A stretch of DNA of 41,997 nucleotides, taken from CAZKMM01 sp964553915. Its GTDB lineage: Bacteria > RBG-13-61-14 > DRUE01. The notes beneath the pieces are model-generated. The model saw nothing but the letters and a program-made list of their open reading frames with translations. It searched no databases and was not told the DNA's origin. Location of the stretch: assembly GCA_964553915.1 (NCBI GenBank), contig CAZKMM010000005.1, positions 1-41,997 of the forward strand, written 5' to 3'. A program made the position numbers and the translations under genes. Below, in pieces: positions 1 to 9,732 of the stretch. Position 1 is the first letter of the stretch; the number at the start of each line of letters is the position of its first letter.

Positions 1-1366
1 TCCCTGAACCTCCCTCAGACCAGCTCGCCGGACAATTAGTAATTCCAACAATGCTATCTCCATCGTCTTGAACATCCATCACATCTGAAAGATTAGAACC
101 ACTTACGGTTTCTGTGATGGTGCAATCTGGTGGCTCATCATCACCACAGAGATTGGGAATATCTACAGTTCCATCCCCACCAGAGCAATTACCCGAAGCC
201 AAGGAGCCTGAAGTAACATCCTGCGTGTTATTATCTGAACAGGTTAAAGTTAAAGTATACGCCAAAGCGGAGCTGTTTTCAAAAGCGGTATTTGGAGAAA
301 CAGAAACACTCACCGCGGTATCATCGTTATTAACGGTTACGGTTTCAGAATCGCTGACCGCAGGATTCACACTATCATCATAGGTAGCTGTCACGGTTCC
401 GGAACCACCAGCCAAGCAAGGAATTTGATTACCAAAGAATTTATTAGGAGTAGCATCCTGAGTCAGGTCACCAGTGGAAGACCAATCAGTGCTTCCGCAT
501 CCAGAGATTCCGTTGGTGCAATCCACGGTGCTGGAATCTGCCAGGGTGCAAATCGCGGTAAAGGTAATGGAATCACCCTCATTTATTGAAGGGCTGTCCG
601 GCTGGACGTCAACAGAAACCACCTGCAGGCAGGCACCTCCAGTTACAGATACAGTAATAGGAGTGGCTACATATAAGTCAGAAGGAAATCTTGCCCCGGG
701 AATTGTAACCGGAAGTACAGGATTATCATCTCTTGGAATATAGACCTGAACAACAATACTATCACCATTAGAGCAACCGGTAGGACGAAGTTTTACCGTC
801 GCCAATCCACCACTTGCCATTGTATCAGTGTAAGCATAAGCCCTCGGATTAAACCATCCGATGGTTGCCCCGTTCTGCACATCCCGACCATAAATCTCAG
901 CAGTGGTGCAGGTGCTGTTAGCGGTATCAATCTCAAAAATCACTCCGAAGCCACTTCGGTATGACCCTAAACTTGAGGTTGCATAAGCGCTTAATTCAAC
1001 AGAATCACCAACCACTACTGAAAGAGAAGTGGTGCTTGCAGTAAGAGTTTGTGGGTTACCGGTAAGATTTGACCAATCTCCACCTAACCATCCCATTAAA
1101 ATAAATAAATCCGGAGGATCAATAAGCCCATTTCCGTTTAGCTCTTGAACATCTGAAGATGCAGGTATAGTGCCATAAGGAGCAGAGCCGCCTCCTAGTT
1201 CTGTCATTAAATTACTCATCAAATCTGGTGGATCAATTAACCCATTTCCATTACCATCTCCCCAAAACCATGCCCCGGCGTTTTGGGCTTTGGCAATAGG
1301 AGTGAAAACAAAGGCGAGACCTAAACAAATCCCTGCGATTAAAACCAGCCGTCCAAACCCTTTCAT
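1..1366 (-). CDS. Large secreted protein with dockerin-like repeats, C-terminus cut off by window edge
   Basis: The frame is open from the ATG at 1366-1364 to the window edge, giving 455 codons with no stop. A good ribosome site (AGGAGAGG) lies just upstream. The N-terminus is a clear signal peptide, basic then hydrophobic, ending AKA before QNAG (about residue 27). Two dockerin-type calcium-loop repeats follow, each containing NGNGLIDPPDL (about residues 38-90). The rest is Ser/Thr/Asp/Gly-rich beta-type sequence with paired Cys, resembling tandem bacterial Ig-like domains (segments such as VTATYDDS and SETVTVNND). Seen: export signal, repeats, missing C-terminus. Known: dockerin repeats bind cohesins or calcium, normally near the C-terminus. 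Inferred: an extracellular or surface protein of unknown role. The domain names are by eye. The short plus-strand open frames over this region are its antisense shadows. Confidence 0.85.
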   Translation of the reverse strand, partial: MKGFGRLVLIAGICLGLAFVFTPIAKAQNAGAWFWGDGNGNGLIDPPDLMSNLMTELGGGSAPYGTIPASSDVQELNGNGLIDPPDLFILMGWLGGDWSNLTGNPQTLTASTTSLSVVVGDSVELSAYATSSLGSYRSGFGVIFEIDTANSTCTTAEIYGRDVQNGATIGWFNPRAYAYTDTMASGGLATVKLRPTGCSNGDSIVVQVYIPRDDNPVLPVTIPGARFPSDLYVATPITVSVTGGACLQVVSVDVQPDSPSINEGDSITFTAICTLADSSTVDCTNGISGCGSTDWSSTGDLTQDATPNKFFGNQIPCLAGGSGTVTATYDDSVNPAVSDSETVTVNNDDTAVSVSVSPNTAFENSSALAYTLTLTCSDNNTQDVTSGSLASGNCSGGDGTVDIPNLCGDDEPPDCTITETVSGSNLSDVMDVQDDGDSIVGITNCPASWSEGGSG

Positions 1367-1745
1367 CTTCCTCTCCTTTCTTTTTAATTTTTTAAGTTCT
1401 TTTTTCCTCTCAAAATTGTACCCATCTGGTTTGAAATGCAAAATCTATGCCTTTAAAATTATATAATTTCATATATTCTTTCTTCCATCTAACCATCTGA
1501 AAACAAAACAAAATCTTTTGCTATTCAATTTGTTATATTATCTATTCCCCCGAATTACAGAAAAACTCTGCATTTTTTTCCTAATTCCATTGAATTTTTT
1601 TATCTTACGCCCCACAACAATAACTCGGATTTTAGTGCGAAAATTTTATACCTTATTTTTAAAGTGTTGTCAAGGAAAAAATTTACTTGCAGAAAGATTT
1701 TTTATTTTTTAGATTTTTAAAAATAAAAAAAGGAGGAAAAGAGAA
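1367..1745. other. AT-rich intergenic region between divergent secreted-protein genes
   Basis: These 379 bases separate the minus-strand dockerin-like protein from the plus-strand esterase. The sequence is strongly AT-rich with long T and A runs. It should hold both divergent promoters and both ribosome sites: AGGAGAGG for the minus gene, and AGGAGG shortly before 1746 for the esterase. A 64-codon plus-strand frame inside (1518-1712) is low-complexity Phe/Leu sequence with no ribosome site and is not believed. I see no RNA gene. Confidence 0.6.
1415..1441 (-). promoter_or_regulatory. Possible promoter of the dockerin-like secreted protein
   Basis: On the minus strand a TACAAT -10 box (1420-1415) is preceded by TTGCAT (1441-1436) at 15 bases, or TTTGCA at 16. 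The spacing is short and the -35 match is partial. It would give a leader of about 40-45 bases containing the ribosome site. Weak call. Confidence 0.3.
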
Positions 1746-3365
1746 ATGAAAAGAATCCTTTCCATACTTTGGTTGGGATTAGGGATTTTTTTAGTTTGCT
1801 CTTTCTCAGTCGCCAGAGGAAATATTTGCACCGAACCGGTCAAGACAAAGCAGGGCTTAATCCAGGGGCAAGCCTCGGAAAAATATCCTGCTTGCGAATG
1901 GCTGGGTATTCCTTATGCTCAACCTCCAGTGGGCGAGTTTAGATTAAGTGCTCCCCAGCCTCCCAAGCCTCATCAAGGTATCTATTTAGCCCATAAATAT
2001 GGAGCTTCTTGCATTCAACGGGAAAATATTACCTCAGGGGGTAAGAGTGAATCCATCAGCGAAGATTGCCTGTATCTAAACATTTGGCGTCCAGCCAAGC
2101 CAGGCAAATTCCCGGTGATGTTCTGGATTCACGGTGGGTCTTTTATGAACGGCTCAGGCAGTTATGAGCTTTATAGGGGAGCTAGGCTCTCTGCAGAAAA
2201 AGATGTTGTGGTTGTAACCATTAACTATCGGCTGGGAGCCCTTGGTTTTCTGGCACTTCCTGAGCTTGCGGAACAAGACCCCAATCACAGTACTGGCAAT
2301 TACGGACTTTTAGACCAAATTCAAGCTTTAAAGTGGGTGAAAGAAAATATCGCAGGATTTGGTGGAGACCCGGAAAATATAACCATTTTCGGGCAATCCG
2401 CTGGGGGAATGAGCGTGGTAGCTCTTTTAGTATCTCCTCTTACCAAGAATTTATTCCATAGAGCTATTATTATGAGTGCCCCCTCTCATCTCTTCCAAAC
2501 TATGGAACAATGCTATGAAAAAAGCAAAAAACAACTGGAAAAAATTGGCTGTGAGGAAAATGAAGAGGTGGTGGAGTGTTTAAGGAGTAAACCAGAAACT
2601 GCTTTTGCCCTAAAATCTCCTAATGACCTATTTTCTATGGGGCTTCTTTATTCTCCCTGTGTTGACCACTATGCCCTACCAGACCTTCCTCTTAATCTGA
2701 TTGCGCAGGGAAACTATCATAAAGTCCCGACAATGCTTGGCACCACCAAAGATGAATTAAGAATTTATACGATGTCAGTTCCGGGATTGGGTCTCTGGAG
2801 CAAACCTTCAGTCAATTTCCTTTTAAAGCTCTTAACCGGTCCCAACTATCAGAGCACTCGCTCAATGTATTACTATTCTGACTATCGCCGTCCCATAGAC
2901 CTGGCTTTTGCCTTTGGAAATGATATGGTTTTTAATGCTCCTACTTTTAAGATGGCAGAGAATATGGCAGGGAATAACCCGGTTTATCTTTATCAATTTG
3001 ACTGGAATGATACCCATTATCCTCATAAATTAGGAGCTTTTCATGCCCTAGATGTGCCTTTTGTTTTCGGAGGGATGAACTTGAAATATTCTCTTGCCAA
3101 ACTACTTGCCAGCAAAAAGACCTATCAAGAGGCAGAGCCTCTGGCTTTAAAGATGATGAGCTATTTTACTAATTTTGCCCGAGCCGGCAATCCCAATGGA
3201 GAGGGACTTCCTCCCTGGTCAGAATATCAGCGGAGCTCCCGTGCCCGGCTTCATTTTGACTTTCCCATTCAGCAGATTCCCCTCACAGAAAAGGAGATAG
3301 CCAGATACCGATACTTTAATCAGCATCCCTTAGAAGAAATCATCACTCTAGGAAAACAAAAATAA
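1746..3365 (+). CDS. Secreted type-B carboxylesterase (alpha/beta hydrolase)
   Basis: A 539-residue protein with a signal peptide (residues 1-24, cut near VARG) and the full plan of the carboxylesterase/cholinesterase family. The oxyanion-hole motif HGGSF is near residue 130. The nucleophile elbow is GQSAG with Ser218, where the family usually has GESAG. The acid is Glu337 (GTTKDE) and the catalytic His is 433 in FHALDVPFVF, so the triad is complete. Cys28/Cys50 and Cys89/Cys108 could form the usual disulfides. The start is supported by AGGAGG shortly upstream. It appears to be a single-gene unit with its own AT-rich upstream region. The family hydrolyses carboxylic esters; the substrate cannot be read from sequence. 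The periplasmic or extracellular site is inferred from the signal peptide. Confidence 0.9.
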   Translation: MKRILSILWLGLGIFLVCSFSVARGNICTEPVKTKQGLIQGQASEKYPACEWLGIPYAQPPVGEFRLSAPQPPKPHQGIYLAHKYGASCIQRENITSGGKSESISEDCLYLNIWRPAKPGKFPVMFWIHGGSFMNGSGSYELYRGARLSAEKDVVVVTINYRLGALGFLALPELAEQDPNHSTGNYGLLDQIQALKWVKENIAGFGGDPENITIFGQSAGGMSVVALLVSPLTKNLFHRAIIMSAPSHLFQTMEQCYEKSKKQLEKIGCEENEEVVECLRSKPETAFALKSPNDLFSMGLLYSPCVDHYALPDLPLNLIAQGNYHKVPTMLGTTKDELRIYTMSVPGLGLWSKPSVNFLLKLLTGPNYQSTRSMYYYSDYRRPIDLAFAFGNDMVFNAPTFKMAENMAGNNPVYLYQFDWNDTHYPHKLGAFHALDVPFVFGGMNLKYSLAKLLASKKTYQEAEPLALKMMSYFTNFARAGNPNGEGLPPWSEYQRSSRARLHFDFPIQQIPLTEKEIARYRYFNQHPLEEIITLGKQK

Positions 3366-3388
3366 CCTCAAGCAACAACTTAATTTAT

Positions 3389-3417
3389 TTGACAATTTAG
3401 CTTAATTAAATTAAAAT
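3389..3417 (+). promoter_or_regulatory. Strong sigma70-type promoter for the uppP-ftsK-lolA-gyrA operon
   Basis: TTGACA (3389-3394), a 17-base spacer, then TAAAAT (3412-3417). The predicted transcript starts near 3424, about 17 bases before the uppP ATG. That leader has no clear Shine-Dalgarno sequence, only AAGAG. Confidence 0.7.
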
Positions 3418-3440
3418 TTATTTAAAAAGAGTAAAATTTT

Positions 3441-4289
3441 ATGGTCAAATGGTGGCAGGGGCTGATTCTGGGAATTGTTCAGGGAGCAACAGAGTTTCTT
3501 CCGATTTCCAGCTCCGGGCACCTGGCTTTAATTCAAAATCTCTTTAAAGATTTTAATCAACCGGGCTTGCTCTTTGACCTTTGTCTGCATCTTGCCACTG
3601 CCCTAGCAGTTGTGGTATATTTTAGAAAAGAGCTGGCGGGTCTGATAAGCGGAGGCAGAAAGGAGCTAAAGTTAATGAGCGGAAGCGAAAAGCTGGAACT
3701 GATTAGCTGGAACCTAATCTTGGTCATTATTATCTCCCTCATTCCTACCGCGCTGGTCGGATTTGCTCTGAAGGATTTTGCTGAATCCTGTTTTGTAAAG
3801 CCTTTATATGTGGGAGGATTTTTAATTTTTACTGGTTTAATTCTTTTTTCTGCGGATTATTATGCCCGGCGGGCTCAAAACCTTTTTGCTCAAGACCCAG
3901 AAATTAAAAGAGGACTTTTAATTGGTCTGGCACAGGGAATAAGTGTTCTGCCGGGAATCTCCCGTTCGGGCATTACCATTGCAACTGGAATTTTTACCGG
4001 AATTCGTGGTGATTATTCTGCCCGATTTTCTTTTCTGCTATCGGTTCCAGCAATTTTGGGGGCATCTTTTATCTCCCTTTTTCAGGAACGAGCGGAGTTG
4101 GTAAGGTTTAGCAATCAAGAAATCCTTTCATATCTGCTCGGAATGGCGAGTGCCTTCTTAGTAGGATATTTTTCCATCAAGCTGGTATTTTCTGCGGTGC
4201 GAAGAATTCGGCTGAGCTGGTTTGGAATTTATTGTCTGATGGCTGGAAGTGGGAGCTTAATTCTTTCTTTATTCAACCTTTGGAGGTAA
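3441..4289 (+). CDS. uppP: Undecaprenyl-diphosphatase UppP (BacA family)
   Basis: Removes a phosphate from undecaprenyl diphosphate in the inner membrane, recycling the lipid carrier used for peptidoglycan and surface polysaccharides. The 282-residue polytopic protein carries both signature motifs: TEFLPISSSGH near the N-terminus (about residues 17-27) and PGISRSGITI (about 172-181), which form the two inverted halves of the active site. Length is usual for the family. It is first in the operon, 3 bases before ftsK. High expression also confers bacitracin tolerance in other bacteria (family knowledge). Confidence 0.95.
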   Translation: MVKWWQGLILGIVQGATEFLPISSSGHLALIQNLFKDFNQPGLLFDLCLHLATALAVVVYFRKELAGLISGGRKELKLMSGSEKLELISWNLILVIIISLIPTALVGFALKDFAESCFVKPLYVGGFLIFTGLILFSADYYARRAQNLFAQDPEIKRGLLIGLAQGISVLPGISRSGITIATGIFTGIRGDYSARFSFLLSVPAILGASFISLFQERAELVRFSNQEILSYLLGMASAFLVGYFSIKLVFSAVRRIRLSWFGIYCLMAGSGSLILSLFNLWR

Positions 4290-4292
4290 AGA

Positions 4293-6587
4293 ATGGCGGA
4301 AGCGGAAAGCAGGCGTGAGCGGATTTTAGAGGAGCTAAGCGGGGTGGGGCTTTTGTTTCTGGCAATATTTTTCTTTTTAAGTTTTTTCAGTTATCATCCC
4401 CAAGACCCTTCTTTTTTTACCAAGGGTGCAGAAAAAATTTTCAACTACGGAGGAATTGTTGGTTCCTATCTTTCCGGGCTTTTTTTCCAGAGCTTTGGCA
4501 TTACCTCCTTTTTAATTTTCTTTTTAATCTTCCTTGCCTCGGGATATAAGCTCTTTAAAAAAGAGCCCTTATTAAAAAAAGATAAACTCTGGCTTTCCCT
4601 TCGCCTAGGAGGAATTATATTCTTGCTGGTGTTTTTTTCTGGATTTTTAGGCTTAATTCATCCAGAGCTTTCCTGGCGAGGAGAGGAAATTAAAATCGGG
4701 GGATGGATAGGTTATCTCCTTGCCCAAAACTTCTCAAGGCTTTTCAATAAAGCAAGTGCTATTTTGATATTTAGTTTTGGAATTCTTGCTTCGCTGGTGG
4801 TGGGCTTTAATTTATCTCCCTCAAAGATTTTAAGGGAAATTATAGACTTTTTCCGCCTTGTTTTTGATTATCTTGAGGAAACCATTATTAGAATCCGGCA
4901 GAGAAGAAAGCGGGCAAGCGAAAGAATCGAGCAAAAGCAAATCCTTGAACAGGTCAAAACCATAAAAGAGCCTAAAATTATCTCCTCCCGGATTGAAGAG
5001 AGTAAGAGCCAATCCCCACGCGATCAGCAGATTCTCAAGCCCTACCAGGAGAAGCTTAGCTTTTTAGCCGGGAATTATCATCTTCCTTCCTTAAAACTTT
5101 TGGACTCACTTTCCAGTGGAAAAAGAACCATTGATAAAGATTCACTGTTGCTCCGTGCCCGGCTTTTGGAGAAAAAACTTTTGGATTTCGGAGTCGCAGG
5201 AGAGGTGGTGGAGGTTCTTCCTGGTCCGGTTATTACAATGTATGAGTTTAAGCCAGCATCCGGGGTAAAAGTTAATAAAATCGCTAACTTAGCTGATGAT
5301 TTAGCCTGTGCTTTAAGTGCCCTGAGTGTGCGGATTATTGCTCCTCTGCCCGGAAAAGGGGTGGTGGGAATAGAGATTCCCAATCAACAGAGAGAAATGG
5401 TTTATTTAAAAGAAATTATTGCTTCCAGTCCCTATCAAAATTCCAAGAGTCTTTTAACTTTGGCTCTGGGCAAGAACATCGTCGGAGAGCCTTTTGTGAT
5501 TGACCTGCGCAAGGCTCCACATCTCTTGGTTGCTGGAGCCACCGGCTCAGGAAAAAGCGTGAGTTTAAATGCAATGATTATGAGCGTGCTCTTCCGTGCC
5601 ACCCCGGACCAGGTTAGAATGCTCCTTATTGACCCCAAACGCCTGGAGCTTTCCACCTATGAAGGAATTCCCCATTTAATTCATAGTGTAATCTCTGAAC
5701 CAAAAGAAGCCGCTTTGGCTCTAAAATGGGCAGTGGCAGAGATGGAAAGAAGATACTCGGTGCTGGCTCAATATGGAGCTAAGAACATAGATTCTTATAA
5801 TCGTCTGGTAGAGGAAGGAAAGAAAAGGACAAAAAAATCAAGAAAAAGGAAAATAAAAGAAGGGAGCACGGTGATTTTAGAAAGAACTCCTCAAAGTTAT
5901 CCCACAGAGCCTCTTCCTTTGCTTTTAATTGTGATTGATGAGCTAGCAGACCTGATGATGATTGCGGCTCGGGACTGCGAGACCAGTATTGCCCGACTGG
6001 CGCAAATGGCAAGAGCTGCAGGAATCCATCTTATTGTTGCTACCCAGAGACCAAGTGTGGATGTTATTACCGGACTGATTAAAGCCAATTTCCCTGCCCG
6101 AATCTCTTTCCAGGTGACCAGCAAAACAGATTCCCGTACCATCCTTGACCAGAACGGAGCAGAAAAACTCTTGGGAATGGGTGATATGCTTTTTATGGCA
6201 CCGGGAACCAGCAGACTGATTCGGGTGCACGGAGCTTATGTCTCAGAAGCGGAAATCAAGCGAGTAGCAAGCTTCTGGAAAAAACAGGGCAAACCGGAAT
6301 ATGATGAGAATATTGTCAAGCCCAGCCTAGAACAGGGAGTTAGTGCCGGGGAAGAAATAGATGAGCTTTATTATCAAGCGGTGGAGCTGGTGGTCAGAAG
6401 CAGGCAGGCAAGCATTAGTATGCTTCAGAGAAAACTCCGGGTAGGTTATAACCGAGCAGCAAGGATGATTGAGCAAATGGAAGAAGAAGGAATTGTAGGT
6501 CCGGCAGATGGTGCCAAGCCCCGGGAGGTTTTAATTGACCCGATTCAGCTGGAAAAAATCTTTAAAAAAGCAGGAACCCAGTTATGA
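4293..6587 (+). CDS. ftsK: DNA translocase FtsK/SpoIIIE
   Basis: A septal DNA pump that clears the chromosome from the division site. The 764-residue protein has about four membrane segments (residues 15-180), then a charged linker (about 190-250), much shorter than in E. coli FtsK and closer to SpoIIIE. The RecA-like motor follows: Walker A GATGSGKS at 415-422 and Walker B ending IDELADL with Asp549. A Lys/Arg-rich insertion sits before Walker B (about residues 505-535). The C-terminal winged-helix gamma domain (about 690-760, with SMLQRKLRVGYNRAARMIE) reads polar DNA motifs in known homologues. GGAGG precedes the ATG. The stop overlaps the lolA start as ATGA, so the two are translationally coupled. 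Confidence 0.96.
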   Translation: MAEAESRRERILEELSGVGLLFLAIFFFLSFFSYHPQDPSFFTKGAEKIFNYGGIVGSYLSGLFFQSFGITSFLIFFLIFLASGYKLFKKEPLLKKDKLWLSLRLGGIIFLLVFFSGFLGLIHPELSWRGEEIKIGGWIGYLLAQNFSRLFNKASAILIFSFGILASLVVGFNLSPSKILREIIDFFRLVFDYLEETIIRIRQRRKRASERIEQKQILEQVKTIKEPKIISSRIEESKSQSPRDQQILKPYQEKLSFLAGNYHLPSLKLLDSLSSGKRTIDKDSLLLRARLLEKKLLDFGVAGEVVEVLPGPVITMYEFKPASGVKVNKIANLADDLACALSALSVRIIAPLPGKGVVGIEIPNQQREMVYLKEIIASSPYQNSKSLLTLALGKNIVGEPFVIDLRKAPHLLVAGATGSGKSVSLNAMIMSVLFRATPDQVRMLLIDPKRLELSTYEGIPHLIHSVISEPKEAALALKWAVAEMERRYSVLAQYGAKNIDSYNRLVEEGKKRTKKSRKRKIKEGSTVILERTPQSYPTEPLPLLLIVIDELADLMMIAARDCETSIARLAQMARAAGIHLIVATQRPSVDVITGLIKANFPARISFQVTSKTDSRTILDQNGAEKLLGMGDMLFMAPGTSRLIRVHGAYVSEAEIKRVASFWKKQGKPEYDENIVKPSLEQGVSAGEEIDELYYQAVELVVRSRQASISMLQRKLRVGYNRAARMIEQMEEEGIVGPADGAKPREVLIDPIQLEKIFKKAGTQL

Positions 6588-7303
6588 AGAAATTTTTTAT
6601 TTTAATTTTTTCTTTTCTTTTCGGTTGGTTATTAAATTCTGCTTCCTCCTCTCAAGAGCTAAAAATGGTTATTTCCCGGCTTGAGGATAACTATAAGAAA
6701 ATCAAGACTTATTCTGCCCAATTTGAACAGGAAGTAAGCCAAAGCCAGTTTGCCCGCACCATAAGTCAGGGAAGAGGAGAGTTATTTTATTCCAAGCCCG
6801 GAAAAATGGTCTGGCATTATACCGAACCTGAGGAGCACTGGTATATAACCGATGGAAAAACCTTCTGGGATTACCTGCCCTCGCTTAAGCAGGTTCTGGT
6901 GCTTTCCATTGACCAGGCACTTGCAAGCAGTTTGCCCAAGAGTTTTCTTTTCGGAATGGGAGAGCTGGAAAAAGAATTTGAAATCAGGTTTGATTCTTCC
7001 ACCACCCAGCCGGAAGCTGGGACATATCATTTAATTCTCGTCCCTAAAAAAGAAGAAGACCGCCTGCTTCTTGGAACCATCAAGCTGGTGGTGGAGGCAA
7101 AAACTTTTCTGGTAAAAGAGGCTCATTTAAAAGACCAGCTGGGAAACGAAAATATCCTGCGTTTTTCCCGGATTAAGCTTAACCCGAAAATTGATGAAAA
7201 AATCTTTCATTTTCAGCCCCCGGAAGGAGTGGAAGTGATAAAACCTTCTGCTTCCAGTAAAATAAAAGAAAAAGCCCAAGAAAATCAGAAGGAGCAAAAC
7301 TGA
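6584..7303 (+). CDS. lolA: LolA-like outer-membrane lipoprotein carrier
   Basis: A periplasmic carrier predicted to ferry lipoproteins to the outer membrane. The 239-residue protein has a signal peptide (residues 1-22). It then has the LolA fold signatures: an N-terminal helix that includes YSAQFEQ, GRGELFYSKPGKMVWHY, and DGKTFWDYLP. The C-terminus is a Lys/Glu-rich tail. The start overlaps the ftsK stop (ATGA) and the stop overlaps the gyrA start (TGATG). The ftsK-lolA pairing is common in diderm bacteria. Sequence divergence in this family is high, so a role in carrying another lipid is possible. Confidence 0.85.
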   Translation: MKKFFILIFSFLFGWLLNSASSSQELKMVISRLEDNYKKIKTYSAQFEQEVSQSQFARTISQGRGELFYSKPGKMVWHYTEPEEHWYITDGKTFWDYLPSLKQVLVLSIDQALASSLPKSFLFGMGELEKEFEIRFDSSTTQPEAGTYHLILVPKKEEDRLLLGTIKLVVEAKTFLVKEAHLKDQLGNENILRFSRIKLNPKIDEKIFHFQPPEGVEVIKPSASSKIKEKAQENQKEQN

Positions 7304-9732
7304 TGAGTGAGGGAGGATTAAAAGTAGAAGTAAGTATAGAAGAAGAGCTGGAGCGCAGTTATTTAGATTATGCGATGAGCGTTATTATTGGACGGGCTAT
7401 CCCGGAGGTTAGGGATGGTCTTAAGCCCGTGCATCGCAGGATTCTTTATGCGATGTATAGTGAGGGACTTTTAAGCAACAAAAAATATTCCAAATGCGCC
7501 GGGGTAGTGGGAGAGGTTTTAAAGAAATATCATCCTCACGGGGATTCTGCGGTTTATGATGCTCTGGTGCGAATGGCTCAGGATTTTAATATGCGTTATC
7601 CCCTGATTGATGGTCAGGGAAATTTTGGCTCCATTGATGGTGACCCGCCGGCTGCCTATCGCTACACTGAAGCCCGGCTTTCCAAACTGGCTGAGGAAAT
7701 GCTGGCAGACATTGAAAAAGACACGGTGGACTTTGTCCCCAATTTTGATGAAACCACCACCGAACCAATGGTTCTACCGACCAGAATTCCCAACCTTTTA
7801 ATGAATGGCGCCAGCGGTATTGCGGTGGGAATGGCAACCAATATTCCTCCTCATAATCTTACCGAGCTGATCAATGGCTTGATTACTTTAATTGAAAACC
7901 GAGAGATTTCGGTCAAAGAATTAATGCAGTATATCCCCGGACCGGATTTTCCCACCGGAGGAATTATCCATGGCAGAGAGGGAATTATAGAAGCATACAC
8001 CACCGGGAAAGGCATTATCAAGGTTAGGGGTAAGGTTTTAGTTGAAAGCCATCCCCGAACCGGAAAGACCAATCTGGTTATTACGGAAATTCCTTATCAA
8101 TTAAATAAGACCCGCTTAATTGAAAAAATTGCGCAACTGGTTCGGAATAAAAAAATTGAAGGAATTAATGATATCCGGGATGAATCCGACCGGGAAGGAA
8201 TGAGAATAGTTTTAGAATTAAAGCGTGATGCAGAGCCAGCAGTAATCAGAAACAACCTTTACAAACATACCCCGCTTCAGGACAGCTTTGGAATTATTCT
8301 TCTGGCAATTGTTAATGGCAGACCAGAACTGCTCAATCTCAAACAGCTTCTGGAACATTTCCTGGAGCACCGAAGAGAGGTAGTTATCCGCAGAACTCTT
8401 TTTGAGCTGAAGAAAGCAGAAGAAAGAGCCCATATTCTGGAAGGTCTAAAAAAAGCTCTAGAGCATCTGGAAGAAGTGATCAATTTAATTAAAAAATCCA
8501 AAACCCCTCAGGAAGCAAAGGAAGGACTGGTTAAGAAATTTTCTCTCACCGAGGTGCAGGCACAGGCAATTCTGGATATGAGACTTCAGCGCCTCACCGG
8601 AATGGAGCGAAAGAAAATCCTTGAGGAATTAAAAGAAATTCTAGCAGAGATTAAAAGGCTTAAAGAACTTCTGGGAAGCGAAGAAAAAATCTGGCAGACC
8701 GTTAAGCAGGAGCTTTTAGAGATTAAAGAAAAATATGGAGATGAAAGAAGAACAGAAATCATAGACAAAACCGAAGAAATAAAGCTGGAGGACCTGATTG
8801 CGGAAGAAGAAATGGTGGTGACCATTTCCCATCTCGGTTATATCAAGCGGAATCCTCTTTCCCTTTATCGGGCGCAGAGAAGGGGAGGAAAAGGCAAAAC
8901 CGGTATGACCACCAGAGAGGAAGATTTTGTAGAAAACCTTTTTGTTGCCAATACTCACGACCGGATTCTCTTCTTTACTGACCGGGGAAAGGTTTATTCC
9001 GTTAAAGTTTATGAAATCCCGCAAGCAGGAAGGGCAAGTAAAGGAAAAGCCATAATTAATCTCCTAAATCTAAACAAAGAAGAGAAAGTGCAAACGGTGC
9101 TCAGCATTCGGGAATTTGAGGAAGACAAATTTGTGGTAATTGCCACCTTAAAAGGACAGGTAAAAAAGACCCCATTAAGTGCTTTTGCCAATATTCGTTC
9201 CAGTGGAATTATTGCCTGTGATTTGGCAGAAAACGACCGCCTGGTCTCTGCGGTGCTTACCGATGGAGAGCAGGAGCTGATTCTGGTAAGCAAAAAAGGA
9301 AAGGCGGTTCGCTTTAAAGAGTCTCAGGTGCGAGCAATGGGAAGAAATGCCCGGGGGGTTAGAGGGATAAATCTGGCTCAGGATGATGAACTGGTTGCAA
9401 TGGAGGTGGCAGGAGCAGGAACCACTATCTTAACCTGCACGGAAAATGGATATGGAAAGCGCACCAAGGTAGAGGAATATACCCTTCACCATCGGGGTGG
9501 ACAGGGAATGATGGCAATGAAACTCACGGAAAAGACCGGCTTAATTGTCGGGGTGCTTCAGGTTCAGGAGGAAGATGAAATAATGTTAATTTCAGACCGG
9601 GGAAAAATTATCAGGATGAAATCCAGGCAAATCCCGGTAATTGGAAGAGTCACCCAGGGAGTAAGATTGATCGGTCTTGAAGAGGGGGAGAGGGTAACCA
9701 GTATCTGTCGGGTGATGGAAAATGAGGATTAA
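7303..9732 (+). CDS. gyrA: DNA gyrase subunit A
   Basis: The breakage-reunion subunit of gyrase, which introduces negative supercoils with GyrB. The 809-residue protein has the catalytic Tyr121 in AAYRYTEAR. The quinolone-determining region is HPHGDSAVYD with Ser82 and Asp86, the sensitive-type residues at the E. coli 83/87 positions. A coiled-coil arm lies near 365-490. The diagnostic GyrA-box QRRGGKG begins at residue 525, and beta-pinwheel repeats follow to the end. The GyrA-box argues for gyrase rather than topoisomerase IV ParC. No gyrB lies in the window. It is the fourth gene of the uppP operon, and its last codons overlap the next gene by 11 bases. Confidence 0.97.
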   Translation: MSEGGLKVEVSIEEELERSYLDYAMSVIIGRAIPEVRDGLKPVHRRILYAMYSEGLLSNKKYSKCAGVVGEVLKKYHPHGDSAVYDALVRMAQDFNMRYPLIDGQGNFGSIDGDPPAAYRYTEARLSKLAEEMLADIEKDTVDFVPNFDETTTEPMVLPTRIPNLLMNGASGIAVGMATNIPPHNLTELINGLITLIENREISVKELMQYIPGPDFPTGGIIHGREGIIEAYTTGKGIIKVRGKVLVESHPRTGKTNLVITEIPYQLNKTRLIEKIAQLVRNKKIEGINDIRDESDREGMRIVLELKRDAEPAVIRNNLYKHTPLQDSFGIILLAIVNGRPELLNLKQLLEHFLEHRREVVIRRTLFELKKAEERAHILEGLKKALEHLEEVINLIKKSKTPQEAKEGLVKKFSLTEVQAQAILDMRLQRLTGMERKKILEELKEILAEIKRLKELLGSEEKIWQTVKQELLEIKEKYGDERRTEIIDKTEEIKLEDLIAEEEMVVTISHLGYIKRNPLSLYRAQRRGGKGKTGMTTREEDFVENLFVANTHDRILFFTDRGKVYSVKVYEIPQAGRASKGKAIINLLNLNKEEKVQTVLSIREFEEDKFVVIATLKGQVKKTPLSAFANIRSSGIIACDLAENDRLVSAVLTDGEQELILVSKKGKAVRFKESQVRAMGRNARGVRGINLAQDDELVAMEVAGAGTTILTCTENGYGKRTKVEEYTLHHRGGQGMMAMKLTEKTGLIVGVLQVQEEDEIMLISDRGKIIRMKSRQIPVIGRVTQGVRLIGLEEGERVTSICRVMENED

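Noticed and set aside
114..743. Two 89-codon plus-strand frames near the left edge
   Set aside because: Both lie antisense to the secreted protein, whose frame is open over the whole region and has a signal peptide and repeats.
1518..1712. 64-codon plus-strand frame in the intergenic region before the esterase
   Set aside because: Low-complexity Phe/Leu/Ile sequence from AT-rich DNA, with no ribosome site and no recognisable domain.
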